Origin: Spizellomyces sp. 'palustris'
Lineage: Eukaryota; Chytridiomycota; Chytridiomycetes; Spizellomycetales; Spizellomycetaceae
Assembly: GCA_006535965.1 (NCBI GenBank)
Contig: QEAR01000079.1
Coordinates: 1 to 64,000, forward strand
Direction of reading: 5' to 3'
Length of the DNA: 64,000 nucleotides
Within the stretch, counting starts at the first letter, position 1. Every line of letters starts with the position of its first letter. The notes below the pieces were generated by a model. It ran no database searches. It had not been told where the DNA came from and saw nothing but the letters and a program-made list of their open reading frames with translations. The position numbers and the translations under genes were made by a program. Shown here one piece after another: positions 49,101-60,300 of the stretch.

Positions 49101-51133
49101 ACCCGGTCGATGGATTCGCCGCGAATCCAACGGTCGTGCTCTTTCCGGGATCCATAAATGTACTCCCACCCTCCTGTGGCACTTGCGAAGCTTCCAAGCC
49201 ATTTTGTAGTTGCTCCAGCTGGCGTTGTTGAAATCCGCCGGTACCAAATTGACCCTAAGACAAGTTTAAACAGCTGCATTCACTTGGCCAAACGGCGGCA
49301 GATATTACCCGTCGTTCATCAACCACAGCTTCTAATTTCCTCAGTGGAGCTCCGGCTCCAGCACGCCCCCACGGGTTGTATTCTGCAATTTCTCGATCTT
49401 TCTAGCTTCCGTGGAGAGGGGCAGGGCATGAGATCCCTGTTGTTGACCGCAAACGTGGTACAATTGTACCTTTTCATCTTGGAATTTCCAAAAGGTCTTT
49501 TCCAATTCAAGCCTGTCTCTCTTCAGTTGTATCTGATTGTCTTGTAGGAGAGAATTTTATGAGGACATAAAATGCGATCCTTGAAAAACTCGAGCACAGC
49601 GTGCGCAGGTTACTAACCTAGGTCTCGTAGGTACTCAGATTTCTTGAAACGGCAGCTTATTCAGATTCCAGTACGTATATCAAATCCTCTCCACAGTTGC
49701 AACCTACCGATGTTCCCCTTTGTCGGGTGCGCTGGTCCGGCGGTTGAGCAGAAGAAGTTGGCAACGCGTTCCCTAACCCTCGGGCACGTACACCGACAGA
49801 GGAGGTGGTAGGCTCTCCAATGAGGGGGTTGCCCTAGATAGGCCAAAACTTTAAGACTACGAACAGTATTACGTTACTACTGTACACTTACCCCTAAGGT
49901 ATAGCCGGGTTGACGTCGAAATGCTCGCTCCTGGTCTTCAGCATGTCTCCTTTCCGCAATCTGGCGTTCTGGATATATTCAAGGTAAGGATACCGGGAAT
50001 TGTTTGGCAACAAAAGCTTGGCTGTACCTAGAGCAGCAGCGTATTGATTTGATTTTGAGTCTATTTGTGAGGAAAATCCCCCGTTTTGCTGCTCTCGCGG
50101 ATCCGATCTCGGCTGTGGGATCCTTTGCTAAGGGCAATGGATTATTCATGGGCGAGAAAGCTCGCAAGTCACAACTGTATATCCTTGTACCTCTGAGTGG
50201 AAGCCATTCTGTGGGGGGCCAGCCTTCGAGAGACACACGTCATTACACCACAGATTGCGAGGAATGATAACTAGAACTTACGTTGAGGTAGCCGAGTCCC
50301 CGCATATCACCGTACCCATTCCGTTCATACGGGTTAACTGGGGGCATGATTCGCGGATCGGGGCCATACCCACGAGATGCTGCATATATGTCATTGCCGC
50401 GATAGAACTCATCATAGTATGGCCGCTCGAAATGCATCCGAGAATCTGGCCATGGAGCATTCCAACGCGGGGGATTCTCGGGCATTGGAGGTATCGGTGT
50501 GCTGTATGCGTACGGTCCGGAAGGACCAAATGGCAGCATTGAAGGTTGGTTGCTAAGAAAGGAAATCATCCTCAGCAGATTGTCTACACTAATTTTACCA
50601 GCGGAACTACCTTGGCCACAACCCGTTCGGAAACGTGGTTGAATGCACGTTAGGCAAGTGACTATTCCCCTGACTCCCTCGTAGGTCTTGCTCATGTCCT
50701 TGTGTTGCTGCTTTGACCGAGTTAGCTCATCATCGATCAAATACGTGCATAAACGACGAAAATCCTCACGGTGATATGGTAGACGCTCTCGTTGATTGTC
50801 TCTCGCATGAGTAACCCCCTTATTTTCAGCAGATTCGACTTGATGATTCGCCTGATTCCTTCCGGCACCTCCACGTGTTGCATCTATTATGGACGTAGTC
50901 ACCTCACTTTGCCTTCTTCTCAGCCGCCGAAGTCGCGGGTTTTCTTGAGCCTGGGCTGCCATAAAGCTTTGCATATCACTTTGCAGTTCCTGTCGGAATC
51001 GTTGTCGACGAACATCTTCTTGCTCCGAGGTCCCCAGAGGACCTGGTCCTAGCTTGGCTGCAGGAAAGTGTTGTATTGCGGCAGCCATCCTGTCATGCTC
51101 CATGCTAGCGACAGGGTTATGTCGCATGCCCAT
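46178..51133 (-). CDS. CSPP1: CSPP1-like centriole/axoneme coiled-coil protein
   Basis: Very long gene for a coiled-coil protein of centrosome and cilium tip. From the ATG at 51133 comes QEDVRRQRFRQELQSDMQSF and AQENPRLRRLRRRQSE, then PFGPSGPYAYSTPIPPMP and YYDEFYRGNDIYAASRGYG, like the human CSPP1 Tyr-rich block. The strongest hallmark, near 49340-49380, is EIAEYNPWGRAGAGAPLRKL, matching the CSPP1 YNPWG..G.GAPLR motif. Coiled coils include RQIAERRHAEDQERAFRRQ and EQARILKEQEELKRRYAKEQ. Near the C-terminus, EIVEQRNEARLKGLAELQ and DIILSFLKR splice to EEKRRPRSGLLREREGS, ending at 46178 with AATAAAG just after. Roughly 15 exons, many unresolved. It supports a flagellate stage. Confidence 0.82.
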
Positions 51134-51310
51134 ATACACGTTCACGATCGCGCGTAAGGTTTGCTAATCAACAAATTGCGGGAGCGCCCGCGCCTTTCAG
51201 CCATATTGGGACACGCCTCTTATCGCCATCTTCCTCTTCATCAACGGGCCATTTTTAACACTTTTTACCACACATTAACCACCCTTATTCTCAACGGGAA
51301 GTTGAACACG

Positions 51311-52269
51311 ATGGCAAATTGGAGCGAACGTCCACTTTCCAACACCTTGGTCCTTTTTGACGTGGATGGGACTTTGACACCTGCCCGCAAGGTTTGCGCA
51401 ACATATGAATTGCTGCGATAACTCGCTCATGTCCGATACATGTGTTTATCAATTTATATGTAGACCATCTCCCCGGAGATGAAGCAGCTCCTTGCTGACT
51501 TGCGGAAGAAAGTGGTCGTCGGGTTCGTTGGCGGCTCGGACCTGAGCAAGCAGAAGGAACAGCTGGGGGACGATTGTAAGTCGGGATTCGCAAAATAGGA
51601 AAGGAGCTCGCATGTACTGTTGATTCATTAGCATTCCCATTTAGGCCTAGAAGATTTTGACTTTTGTTTTTCCGAGAATGGCCTGACTGCATACCGTAGT
51701 GGCCAGCAATTGGCATCTCAAAGCTTTATCACCTGGATTGGCGAGGAACCATACAAGAAACTGGTCAACTTCATTCTCAAATACATTGCTGAGCTCGACA
51801 TTCCAAAAAAGCGGTTAGTACCAATCTTTCTCCTGGTTTCCCCAAGTTGTCTTACATGACATTATCCCGCAGCGGCACGTTCGTCGAGTTCCGTAACGGC
51901 ATGATCAATGTTTCTCCTATCGGGCGCAACTGCTCCCATGCTGAGCGCGATGAGTATGAGGTCTATGACAAGCAACACAAGATCCGCGAGAAATTTGTCG
52001 AAGCGCTGAAGACAAACTTTTCGAACCTGAGCTTGACATACTCCATCGGGGGGCAAATCTCTTTCGACGTGTTCCCTACCGGATGGGATAAGACCTACTG
52101 CCTCAAACATCTGGCAAATGAGAAATTCGCCTCGATTCACTTTTTCGGGGACAAGACATTCCAGGGTGGTAACGATTATGAAATCTACACTCATAAAGAC
52201 ATTACTGGACATAGCGTGACTTCACCGGAAGATACAGCACGTATTTTGAAAGAGTTGTTCTTCCAGTAA
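51311..52269 (+). CDS. PMM: Phosphomannomutase
   Basis: HAD-superfamily enzyme (yeast Sec53, human PMM1/2) converting mannose-6-P to mannose-1-P for GDP-mannose, N-glycans and GPI anchors. The ATG at 51311 leads to [17 protein letters not shown], the DVDGT nucleophile motif. Later exons give [58 protein letters not shown]-type text ([19 protein letters not shown]), [18 protein letters not shown] and [18 protein letters not shown]. It stops at 52267-52269. Three introns; about 250 residues, normal. The start is 177 bases from the divergent CSPP1 start. Confidence 0.97.
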
Positions 52270-52456
52270 GTTAGAAACTAGAACATATTCACCCTAGACG
52301 TACTGTAGCAACTATTGAGCAAAACTATGTTCATTATATTACAATATATAATTTGACGACTCAGCTACAATTAGCAATGTGAGACAACTTTTTCAGTTCT
52401 TTGTGCACATTTGAAAGGTAATTAGAATTAGGTCGCAATATCCGATAATGGCGCCA

Positions 52457-53227
52457 TTAAAATAGCGCTGTCATCGTAGCAAGTGCAATGGTTGCAATGC
52501 CTCCCAATAGAGTCCACTGAGGAATAGCAGAGTACCCAGTACTTCCAGTTCCAGGAAGCGCAAGCGGGTTGTTTCCTGCCGGGGTTTGGGTAGCACCTCC
52601 CCCAGGCGCAGTAGCCGTAGCCTGGGGAGGGGGAAGTGCACAGTTCGCCGCCCCCGCGATGGCGTTCTGAGGGAACTTGGCCAAGGAATTGGCAAGGGTT
52701 TGCAGGTTTTGAGGACTGTATGGGATACCTCCACCGCACGGATTGAACACAGTGAAGATGGGCAAGCCACCTTGAGGTACACTGTCCGCCACGTGAATGA
52801 AGAAGATGGACGAGTTGTTAGGGATGGCGTCAGCACCCATATTATTGGGGCACTTCTGATTAGGGTTACCGAAGCCGGTCACGGTAATTTGCTGGCCGAC
52901 AAAACCTCCCTGGCCGCGGTTGCTACCAAAGGAAGCGTAAATACATTGAACGGCGATGGTCGCATTGTAATTCTGCGGGGTGCCCGGTGGGGTGTTAGCG
53001 TTGTTGCCAACGACGGTACCGAGAATAGTGTACTGGGCTGTTCAAGGAAAGTCACCATTGTCAGCAAGTGTCCCTGAGATATCGCTTTGGGCGTGCAACC
53101 TACCTTCCGTCATGAAACAGGGTAGGTCATTTGGCAAGCAATTTGGTATCGTAGGAGGAGGGGGCTGCGCTAAGACTGCGCTCCCCAACAGGGCAACTAT
53201 GAGAGTCAGAACTGCAGAGATTTGCAT
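52457..53227 (-). CDS. Secreted GPI-anchored protein, unknown function
   Basis: From the ATG at 53227, MQISAVLTLIVALLGSAVLA is a clear signal peptide with cleavage after the Ala. The mature N-terminus is Pro-rich (QPPPPTIPNCLPNDLPCF). One in-phase intron leads to AQYTILGTVVGNNANTPPG, NYNATIAVQCIYASFGSNRG, FIHVADSVPQGGLPIFTVFN and LANSLAKFPQNAIAGAANC. A Thr/Pro/Gly linker (PPPQATATAPGGGATQTPAG) precedes a C-terminal hydrophobic tail (LLGGIATIALATMTALF) ending at 52457. This is the plan of a GPI-anchored surface protein with at least six Cys. I did not recognise the domain. Confidence 0.8.
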
Positions 53228-53438
53228 AGTGTTGATCGACGGCGATGGTAGAGATGAAGAGAGTGTGAACTAAGGGCTTTTTCTGGGGATGAGGAAGTCG
53301 TTAAAGCGCGAGTTTCAAAGCGGCGGCGGCTCGTGAAACTGGGCTTACTTTGCCACGTGCTGCCATGGCAACAACATGACGAATGCAAACCGTCATTGAT
53401 CGGTGAAAGTTGGCCAAGCCAAATACCACGAACCGAAA

Positions 53439-54111
53439 ATGAACACATCAAGGACCCTCTTCCGCCTGTCGTCTCGTGTCGCTACTTTCTCTCCCATTCG
53501 CACGCAGGCGCCACTTGTATGGAGACGCAACTTGTCCGGTGAATTGAAGAGTAAGATCGACAAGGTAGGTGATTTCTTTTGTCGCCCATATGCACCTGAT
53601 ATCGGCACTGAGGTTACTGGCGTGTCAACATTAGGCCGTCAAGGATCATGATGTGCTTGTTTTTATGAAGGGCAACAAGGAAGCGCCACAGGTTAGAATA
53701 CTGATTTGGATAGCCTGTAAGGTGGTTTATTTTCGTCTAACAACAGCTCCTGTGATCTGCCATTAGTGTGGCTTCAGTAGAGCAGTAGTACAAGTGCTGC
53801 AGATTCAGGGAGTTCAGGACTTCAAAACCGTCAACGTACTAGCTGACGATGAGGTTCGAGGAGGAATCAAGGAATATACGTAAATATAACTGTGCTGTTA
53901 AAACAAAGCGCTGCTCGGGGTCATTAATGTCTTATGCGCTCATTCCCACAGATCCTGGCCAACTATTCCACAGGTTTTTGTCAAAGGTGAATTCGTGGGC
54001 GGATGTGATATTTTGATCAATATGCATCAGAGCGGAGAGCTGGATCAATTGTTGAGAGACAAGGGCGTCATCAAGGCGGAGCAGGGTGAGCAGGGGACAG
54101 AGGCGGCCTAA
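53439..54111 (+). CDS. GRX5: Monothiol glutaredoxin Grx5, mitochondrial
   Basis: Carries and transfers [2Fe-2S] clusters in mitochondria. The ATG at 53439 begins a basic leader ([19 protein letters not shown]). Exon 2 gives [18 protein letters not shown]; the next starts at the active site [19 protein letters not shown], so an intron falls exactly before the CGFS cysteine. Then [17 protein letters not shown], and after another intron [20 protein letters not shown] and [19 protein letters not shown]. It stops at 54109-54111. Length about 150 residues; all CGFS-type landmarks (K before the loop, [12 protein letters not shown]) are present. Confidence 0.96.
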
Positions 54112-54213
54112 TTGTAGCTCGTGGAATGTAGGTTAGGAACATAGCGCAATGAACAGCATCATAGACTGCAAAGCTTGTCCTTTAGCGAAAGCAGGCCCAT
54201 TCATATTAAGATA

Positions 54214-55972
54214 TCACTTCCATATAAATTTAACGGACGGTTCTGTTTTCAATATTTCGTCCAATTCGCGCGCATTACATCCCAGGATGGTACATAACTC
54301 GTCATAATGTCTTCTTCCGTCAAGATAACGCTTCAACTGTCGATTGGGCGAGTCACCAAGATGCTCCCCAGGTCGTGCAAGCCAAACAGGGTACTTGTGC
54401 ACTCTGTACACAAAACCTTTGATAACACCATACAAAATAAATCTCCTATATAATAAATCAGTCAGCTTTGATTCACTGAAGCGCAAGACCAACTTCATTA
54501 CCGAACATCGATATTTAAAGCCCACATATGGTTTTCCTCAATCCACTCACGGATGGACAATCCGGGTTTTAAAGCACAGTACAACGAAAATAGTAACGCA
54601 AAAGCTGGAGGGCTTGACCCGGGCTGAGCGACAAACTGAACGCACTCTGCCTGTGATTCAGGAGAACGGAGCAGACAGCTGATCGATGGGCGAATAGCAT
54701 ATACGTTGCCAAACTAGTATGGTACCAAAGGATCATTGATTATTCAACTCCTTTTACGACTCCGTCACCCATCCAATCGCTTTACATCGCAGTAGGATCA
54801 ATGAGATAATGTTTCTTACCTGGAAAATATCAACAAGCTTGACGCAGCCGTAATACCTTCAAGGTCAGAGAAATCAATAAGAATGGCCCTGTCCGCGAGT
54901 ACATCGGGTACCTACAACAAATGCTGAATCGCTATCCGAACAAGTGTCACATCTACGTCGGCAATCTCTGCGATCTTTCTTACAAAATGTACGCCATTTA
55001 TATGCGGTACTATCTAGAAGCCTTTGGTCATCAAGGCGCCAATCTCTCTGCAAGGAGAAGCAAAACCACTGTCTTCACTGTACTTACTCGTCGCATAGTC
55101 ATATCCCAATACTTGTCCATCACCTTTTCGAGGTCAACAATGAGGACAGGAACCTGATGGTCATGGACTGGGGGTGGGTCGGGATACTTTGGGAATAGCT
55201 TGATATTGATCATATTGGCATCGTCTACAAGACATAAGACAAACGGTGTTTGCCGTGAAATCCTCATGGGCAGCTAAATGGACTACCAGAGGACACCATA
55301 CTTATCGGTATTTGGCACTCAGAGTATGAGTTCAAGTCCTCCAGCAGCTGTTCCATTATGTTCAATATCGCCCCCTTGGTATTCGCATTGGACAGGAACT
55401 CGCTTTCCACCTTTCAGCATGAGCCGAGTTGGACAGTGTGCAATGAGCCTGCTTTGTCTTAGTATCGTCCTGCGCGACGACTTCACGGCACACACCTCCA
55501 AAGACTTTAACACCCTTGCCATCTTCCGGACCACTTGTTCGTAACTGATCGTGTTTGCGTCTTTCTCAAACACAAAGCATAAATTAAAAAGTAGTGCGTT
55601 CCGCTCGTACTTTTGGTCTTTAATGGATACGGGATAACCCATCAATTTGTAATACGGCGTGGATATGGTGACGAGTCGGTTACAAAGCTCTGGTTTTGGG
55701 ATGATATATTCTGAGATGGAGTCAAAGTCAAGGATGGGTTCAGGTGCGCTAGGCTGAGACATTAGTGTTGCGGGGGGAAGTGATGGGGAGGAGCTGGAGG
55801 CTTGGGCCGACTGCAGGCTGACAGCCGTAGACGTTCCATGGGAGGTGGAGGAGGCAGATGCTGAAGTCACAAAGTTTTCGGGAACTTCAAAGGTGACTTT
55901 GGGCCCTTGAGTTGGGTGAAATTCGCTGTAAAATATGGCTAGGAGCAGAGGGAACCCTTGAAACGAGTCCAT
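54214..55972 (-). CDS. NPRL2: GATOR1 complex subunit Nprl2/Npr2
   Basis: Part of the GAP complex that turns off TORC1 when amino acids are short. The ATG at 55972 gives GFPLLLAIFYSEFHPTQGPK, the longin-type start, then VTFEVPENFVTS. A Ser/Ala/Pro-rich insert of about 50 residues follows, absent from human NPRL2. Then come EYIIPKPELCNRLVTISTPY, YERNALLFNLCFVFEKDANT and VRKMARVLKSLEVC. Further exons carry KLFPKYPDPPPVHDHQVPVL and KVMDKYWDMTMRR. The C-terminal winged-helix part has LYGVIKGFVYRVHKYPVWLA, LDGRRHYDELCTILGCNARE and SVKFIWK to the stop at 54214. The human protein has the same order. Confidence 0.94.
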
Positions 55973-56294
55973 ATTTTGAGATGGGTGATTGCATCGCGAG
56001 CAAAGAGAAGATGACAGGCTTCCGCGCCCACGTGAAAGTAGCTGTGATGACACGCTGAGTCATCTGACGGTAGGCGCTGTGTTGACTTCCGCTGTGTTAA
56101 GTTTGGGGCGTACGCTGCGTGTGTGTGTGGAGGGAAGAAAGGCGGTGATCGCCATCTTGTCTATAAAAGAGGGAAAGCGGCCAAGCGTCGTCGTTTGCTG
56201 GACTGAATAAGAAGAAGCAAAGGAAAAACACGACGCGGCTCACAACAAGCTGCAGGTTTCCGAACACTTGCACATTGCAGCTGCATTTGCCATA

Positions 56295-57664
56295 ATGTTT
56301 GGATTAGCGTCGTTTCAATCCTTCAGGAATGAAGCGTCGGTTCTGCAATTCTCTCGTACGCCTTCGGGACCTGGGCGAGGTCAGGCGGCTACAGCTCAGG
56401 GCTCTCGTCAATGTTCCCCAGTTGCCATTTTCTGGGACTTTGAGGTGAACTAGTGGCTAGGCCTGAGCTTCTACCTATGCAGCGTTACCTATTGTCTCTG
56501 TTGCAGAACTGTCCGCCTCCTCGGTAGGTGCCGTCGGTTCCATGTAATTGCCCTGCCTGACTGGGCTGACCTTCATAACTTCAAACAGTGGGCTTTCTGG
56601 GTATGATATTGCGGAGAGTTTAAGAAGAGTTGCCCATACTTGTGGTTCTCTCACATCTTGCAAGGTATTTTGACTCTCTATCTTATATTCCGCGGTGATA
56701 AATTTCGAATGCTCAATCCTTTTTTTTGATGAGGTAGGCATATGTCGAAGGATTTGAGAAGCTTATGCCGAACAAGAGCCTACGTACGGAACTGCAAAGC
56801 TCTGGCATATCACTTATAGACTGCCCTTCCAACGGCGGGAAGAATGTAGGTATGTCGGCCTTCTTGGGATAGGCACATTTCCTGGTGAAAGTCTTCACAT
56901 TTTCGAAATTTGGAATAGCGGACCAGATGATGATAGTTGACATGATGGCGTTTGCGCTGGACAATGGGCCGCCGGCCACCATTGTCCTGATTTCAGGGGA
57001 TAGAGACTTTGCCTATGCACTCTCCACCCTCCGAAATAGGCAGTACCATATCATTCTCCTCACTGGGAAGCAAGGAGCTCACTTGTCACTAAAGGCACAA
57101 GCTCATGAAGTCTTGGACTGGAGGGTGGATGTTTTGAGGATGGGTGATATGTCCGTGCACGATGCTAGCATTAGCAATGCTGAAAAACAAAGGGGCCTGG
57201 ACGGGAAACAGCCTGGTGAGAGTCCAATATTCAACAACGATGCTAAACAAGCTGCGACACCGAAGGTGATACCCAGAACCAATTTTGATCTGCCGATGCA
57301 ATCCTCTTGTAAAGGTGAAACTGGCACCGTGGGTGCATCATCTTTCATAGCATTAGAAAATGCCTGGAGGCAACTTGACGATCCTATTTGCACAATTCGA
57401 AAAGTGCCCTTGCCCCTGCGGCCCATCCCTTCATCCGTGCAACTTCTCGTCACAATTCTTAATGAATTTAAACTTCGAGGAGACCGACAGCCCCTGCGGT
57501 CCAAAGTTGGAGCGGCCCTCCTGCTTAGAGATCCATTGATCTATGCCGCTGACCTTACAGGGGTGAGGAACTTCGCAGGTCTCGCAGTGAATGCGGAAAA
57601 GCTCAGACTTGTCCGCTTGGGGGGTGAGGATGGGTATGCATGGATTTCTTTATGTGCGGCCTAA
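56295..57664 (+). CDS. NYN-domain / LOTUS protein (MARF1/limkain-like)
   Basis: Putative PIN-like ribonuclease. The ATG at 56295 gives MFGLASFQSFRNE, then CSPVAIFWDFE, spliced to NCPPPR: the NYN start with its first acidic residue. Later exons give IAESLRRVAHTCGSLTSCK, KAYVEGFEK-type text, LRTELQSSGISLIDCPSNGG and KNVADQMMIVDMMAFALDNG, then ATIVLISGDRDFAYALSTLR with the catalytic-type Asp pair. A polar linker leads to a LOTUS/OST-HTH-like C-terminus: PSSVQLLVTILNEFKLRGDR and FAGLAVNAEKLRLVRLGGED. It stops at 57664. Family members act in RNA decay with LOTUS as RNA-binding. The start lies 322 bases from divergent NPRL2. Confidence 0.85.
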
Positions 57665-57997
57665 GTCGGGGCCAGGCATAGTGCTCAACAAAGTCCATCT
57701 CCAGAAGACTCTTACTGTTTAATTCATTGCAATAATTTCATCTCTGAGGAGGAACACTTCACTTGTGAAAGTTCCTCTAAGCCACATATCTTTTGTGACT
57801 GAACGCTCATCTGTAAAGCATAGTCAAAACAACATGTATAGCTTCCATGAAGTGCATGAGCCTATTCACGTAGCCTACGGTCATTGATATAGTTAACCCC
57901 AACTACAGCTGGCTTTTGTTTTCGCTTGCTCAAATCCAAAGTCCATCAGCACAACGTTCCAAAATTCTTTGTCCCAAAAACAGTGTGACTTCAAGAT
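57665..57997. other. Intergenic, no feature seen
   Basis: 333 bases between two genes on the same strand; presumed promoter of the Myb-like gene. No motif assigned. Confidence 0.4.
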
Positions 57998-58522
57998 ATG
58001 GCAGTGAGAAATGATCGTAACAGCCAGCCTGCTCACAGCTTTACTTTACAACGCAGGCGACGGAAACTACGCAAGAAGGGCATCCAAGCAGACCGTGTAC
58101 AGGTTCGTTCACAGATTTGATTCCTACATTCACCTGTGATGGTCGGCCTATTGATGGGATTCTGTTCCGAGCAGCCGTATGGAGGCCACAAGCTTACATG
58201 TGAAGCAGAAGCTCTCCTTCGAGTACTGGTCACGATGAACGGCAACCAGTGGACCACAACGGCCAAAATCTTTAACTGGCATCACCGCGTGCTACCAAAC
58301 GAAGTGCGTAGGCAGTGCGAGTACCGATTTTTGGAGCCAGCCGATTGGCCTGCTGATTTTACCTTTCCGGTACCATGTACACCTGAGGGCCATGCACTCA
58401 TTGACATTTTGGTGATGATTCACGGTACTGACTGGCGAAAAGTTGCAAGAAAGTTCAATGAGGTTCATTGGGTCCCTGCAGCGACCCTTCGAGCTCATTG
58501 GAACAGGCGTTGGGACGGATGA
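57998..58522 (+). CDS. Myb/SANT-like two-repeat protein
   Basis: Two exons. The ATG at 57998 encodes a strongly basic N-terminus (TLQRRRRKLRKKGIQADRVQ). An intron of about 70 bases (GTTCGT...TCCGAG) joins in phase to QPYGGHKLTCEAEALLRVL. Two similar units follow: ALLRVLVTMNGNQWTTTAKI with RRQCEYRFL, and ALIDILVMIHGTDWRKVARK with LRAHWNRRW. Each has the spacing of a Myb/SANT three-helix repeat (Leu...Trp...Trp/Phe), though the first Trp of each is replaced by Leu. It stops at 58522, about 150 residues. DNA binding is plausible but the family is not recognised. Confidence 0.6.
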
Positions 58523-60300
58523 CTTGCGCTCCAATGACAGAACTTGCCAGCACATTGGACAGTGCCGGGCAATGATTCTTCATGTTTGCAATGTATCGTA
58601 TTTCGCAGTTTGCAATATTTCCCTTGTACAAAGGTGTAATATATCAAGACATCACCTGTCACGGACGGGGTGTCACTTCCATCATGTCCACAAACTAATG
58701 GTGTTCGGTTGTACCATATCTAGCTCAGATCAAGGACTCTGGCTCAACAGCCAGTGCAGGCTATTCGCGAATCACACTTGCCTTGTCCAGTTTGGTGACG
58801 GCAAACTTACCTTTCCTTCTTCAGGCTGTGAAATTGCATAAGGATCTTTTGCAAATTGACCTACCTTACGATGAGAAACTTCCGTCAATGACTCTGATCT
58901 ACTACACTGTCCCGCATCATACTTGTGACAAAGTCCCATTCCTCAGCATAGCATTTGGGATCAGCAGTTAACGATTTAAAGGCATGAAACGTCCACTTTT
59001 CTCTGATTACGGGAAACTTAATCAGAAGAGACCGACCCGAATGGACGCACCTTCTCACGCAGGACCAATCTGGAGACCTTCCATACGAGTGTTCCAGGGC
59101 GGCTCACCTTCAGCACGCACGCTTGGAGGGGCACCCAACCGGGATCACAGAGCCTAGGCTAGTATAAATTTACATTCTCCTCTCCATTTTGCTCCGCGAC
59201 ACTTTGCTGGCTGGTACAGTGCACTTCCTGCACATACAAGGGCATTCGTACCTGATAAGCCCAGAGTTCTAGGATTGTCACTCATCGGCACCATAACACA
59301 TGGGCCCTAACAAAGTTGAAGTTTTCCTCTTAGTTTCATGCAAAACGTACCTTGAAGCTCGACACCGAGTGTTCTCCCAGGGCGAAACACCGGCACGAGC
59401 ACACCAACCACAATATCACATAAATTCATGTTGCAGGTTTGAAACCCACCGTCTAAAACGCAAAGAGCCCACGCATGGTCAAAGATCCAGCCGCAAATGC
59501 ATCATGACTTCCAAGGATTCACCACGCATGCTTCATGCCTATTACAATATCAAACGAATTCACGTAGCTTTTGGTTTGAAACGCACCTGCTAAAAACAGA
59601 AGACTCTACGCGTGGGGAGCTAAAGACAACCGCAGGTCAGTCTCTCATCTCATAAAAGGAAACTTGAGGAAAACAGTGCCCAGAACGCGTGCAATGAAGG
59701 TTTGCTGCTGCTCGGATCGTGTTCCTGTCGTCGGAAAGGATGAATGACCCACATTCACAGATTTGGTAAATAATCTTCTGCCCCCATTGCCCAATGGCAG
59801 AAACGTACACAGATTGCAAGCTGAATGAGATTGGGGAGTAGGAAAGCAGTGCGCCTTAAATAGACCACCAAGGACAGGATCACGTCCACGTTGCGATTAC
59901 AAACTATAAGGAGGAAGGGGCAAAAGGGGAGTATTCGGCGGAAGATGGACTTTTCCATGGTGAGGAGTCCCTGAAGCTTGCCAGTAGCGCGTTCGCAACT
60001 CCTCGCGTAAGTCAGATATGCGCAGCACATTTCACATGCAAAGCGCAGCACATGCACTAAGGAGACAGCGCTTGACCACTGAATTGGCCGCATCCGAGGA
60101 TTAGAGAATTATTTTACGGATATCTCTGTAATCTAATCAATTATTATCTTATTTTAACTATGCACATTCATCAGAAAAATGACAGAAAATAGTTCAACTG
60201 TACAGGAAAACCCTACCAAAATCTGGGAAGAAACGTGCCATCAACGTCCGCTATTGCAACTGTGAGACCTGCTCTATTCCAACTAAATGGTCTTTCCTAC
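58523..60300. other. Gene-free stretch with diverged repeats
   Basis: The longest stretch without a recognisable gene inside the chromosome arm, 1.8 kb. Only short open frames without familiar content occur. The middle (about 59086-59640) carries imperfect direct repeats, listed separately. The right part is the 3' side of the GH76 gene. Confidence 0.6.
59086..59640 (+). repeat. Imperfect direct repeats, two kinds
   Basis: Two diverged pairs are visible. The pair at 59086 and 59366 shares CGAGTGTT(CTC)CAGGGC followed by a similar CACC..CACG stretch, spaced 280 bases. The pair at about 59411-59500 and 59543-59630 shares CAATATCA...AATTCA, then GGTTTGAAAC, CACC, CTAAAA and CACGC/TACGC, spaced about 135 bases. 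Copies are perhaps 70-75% alike by eye. They may be remains of an old tandem array; no protein or terminal repeats were seen. Confidence 0.55.
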
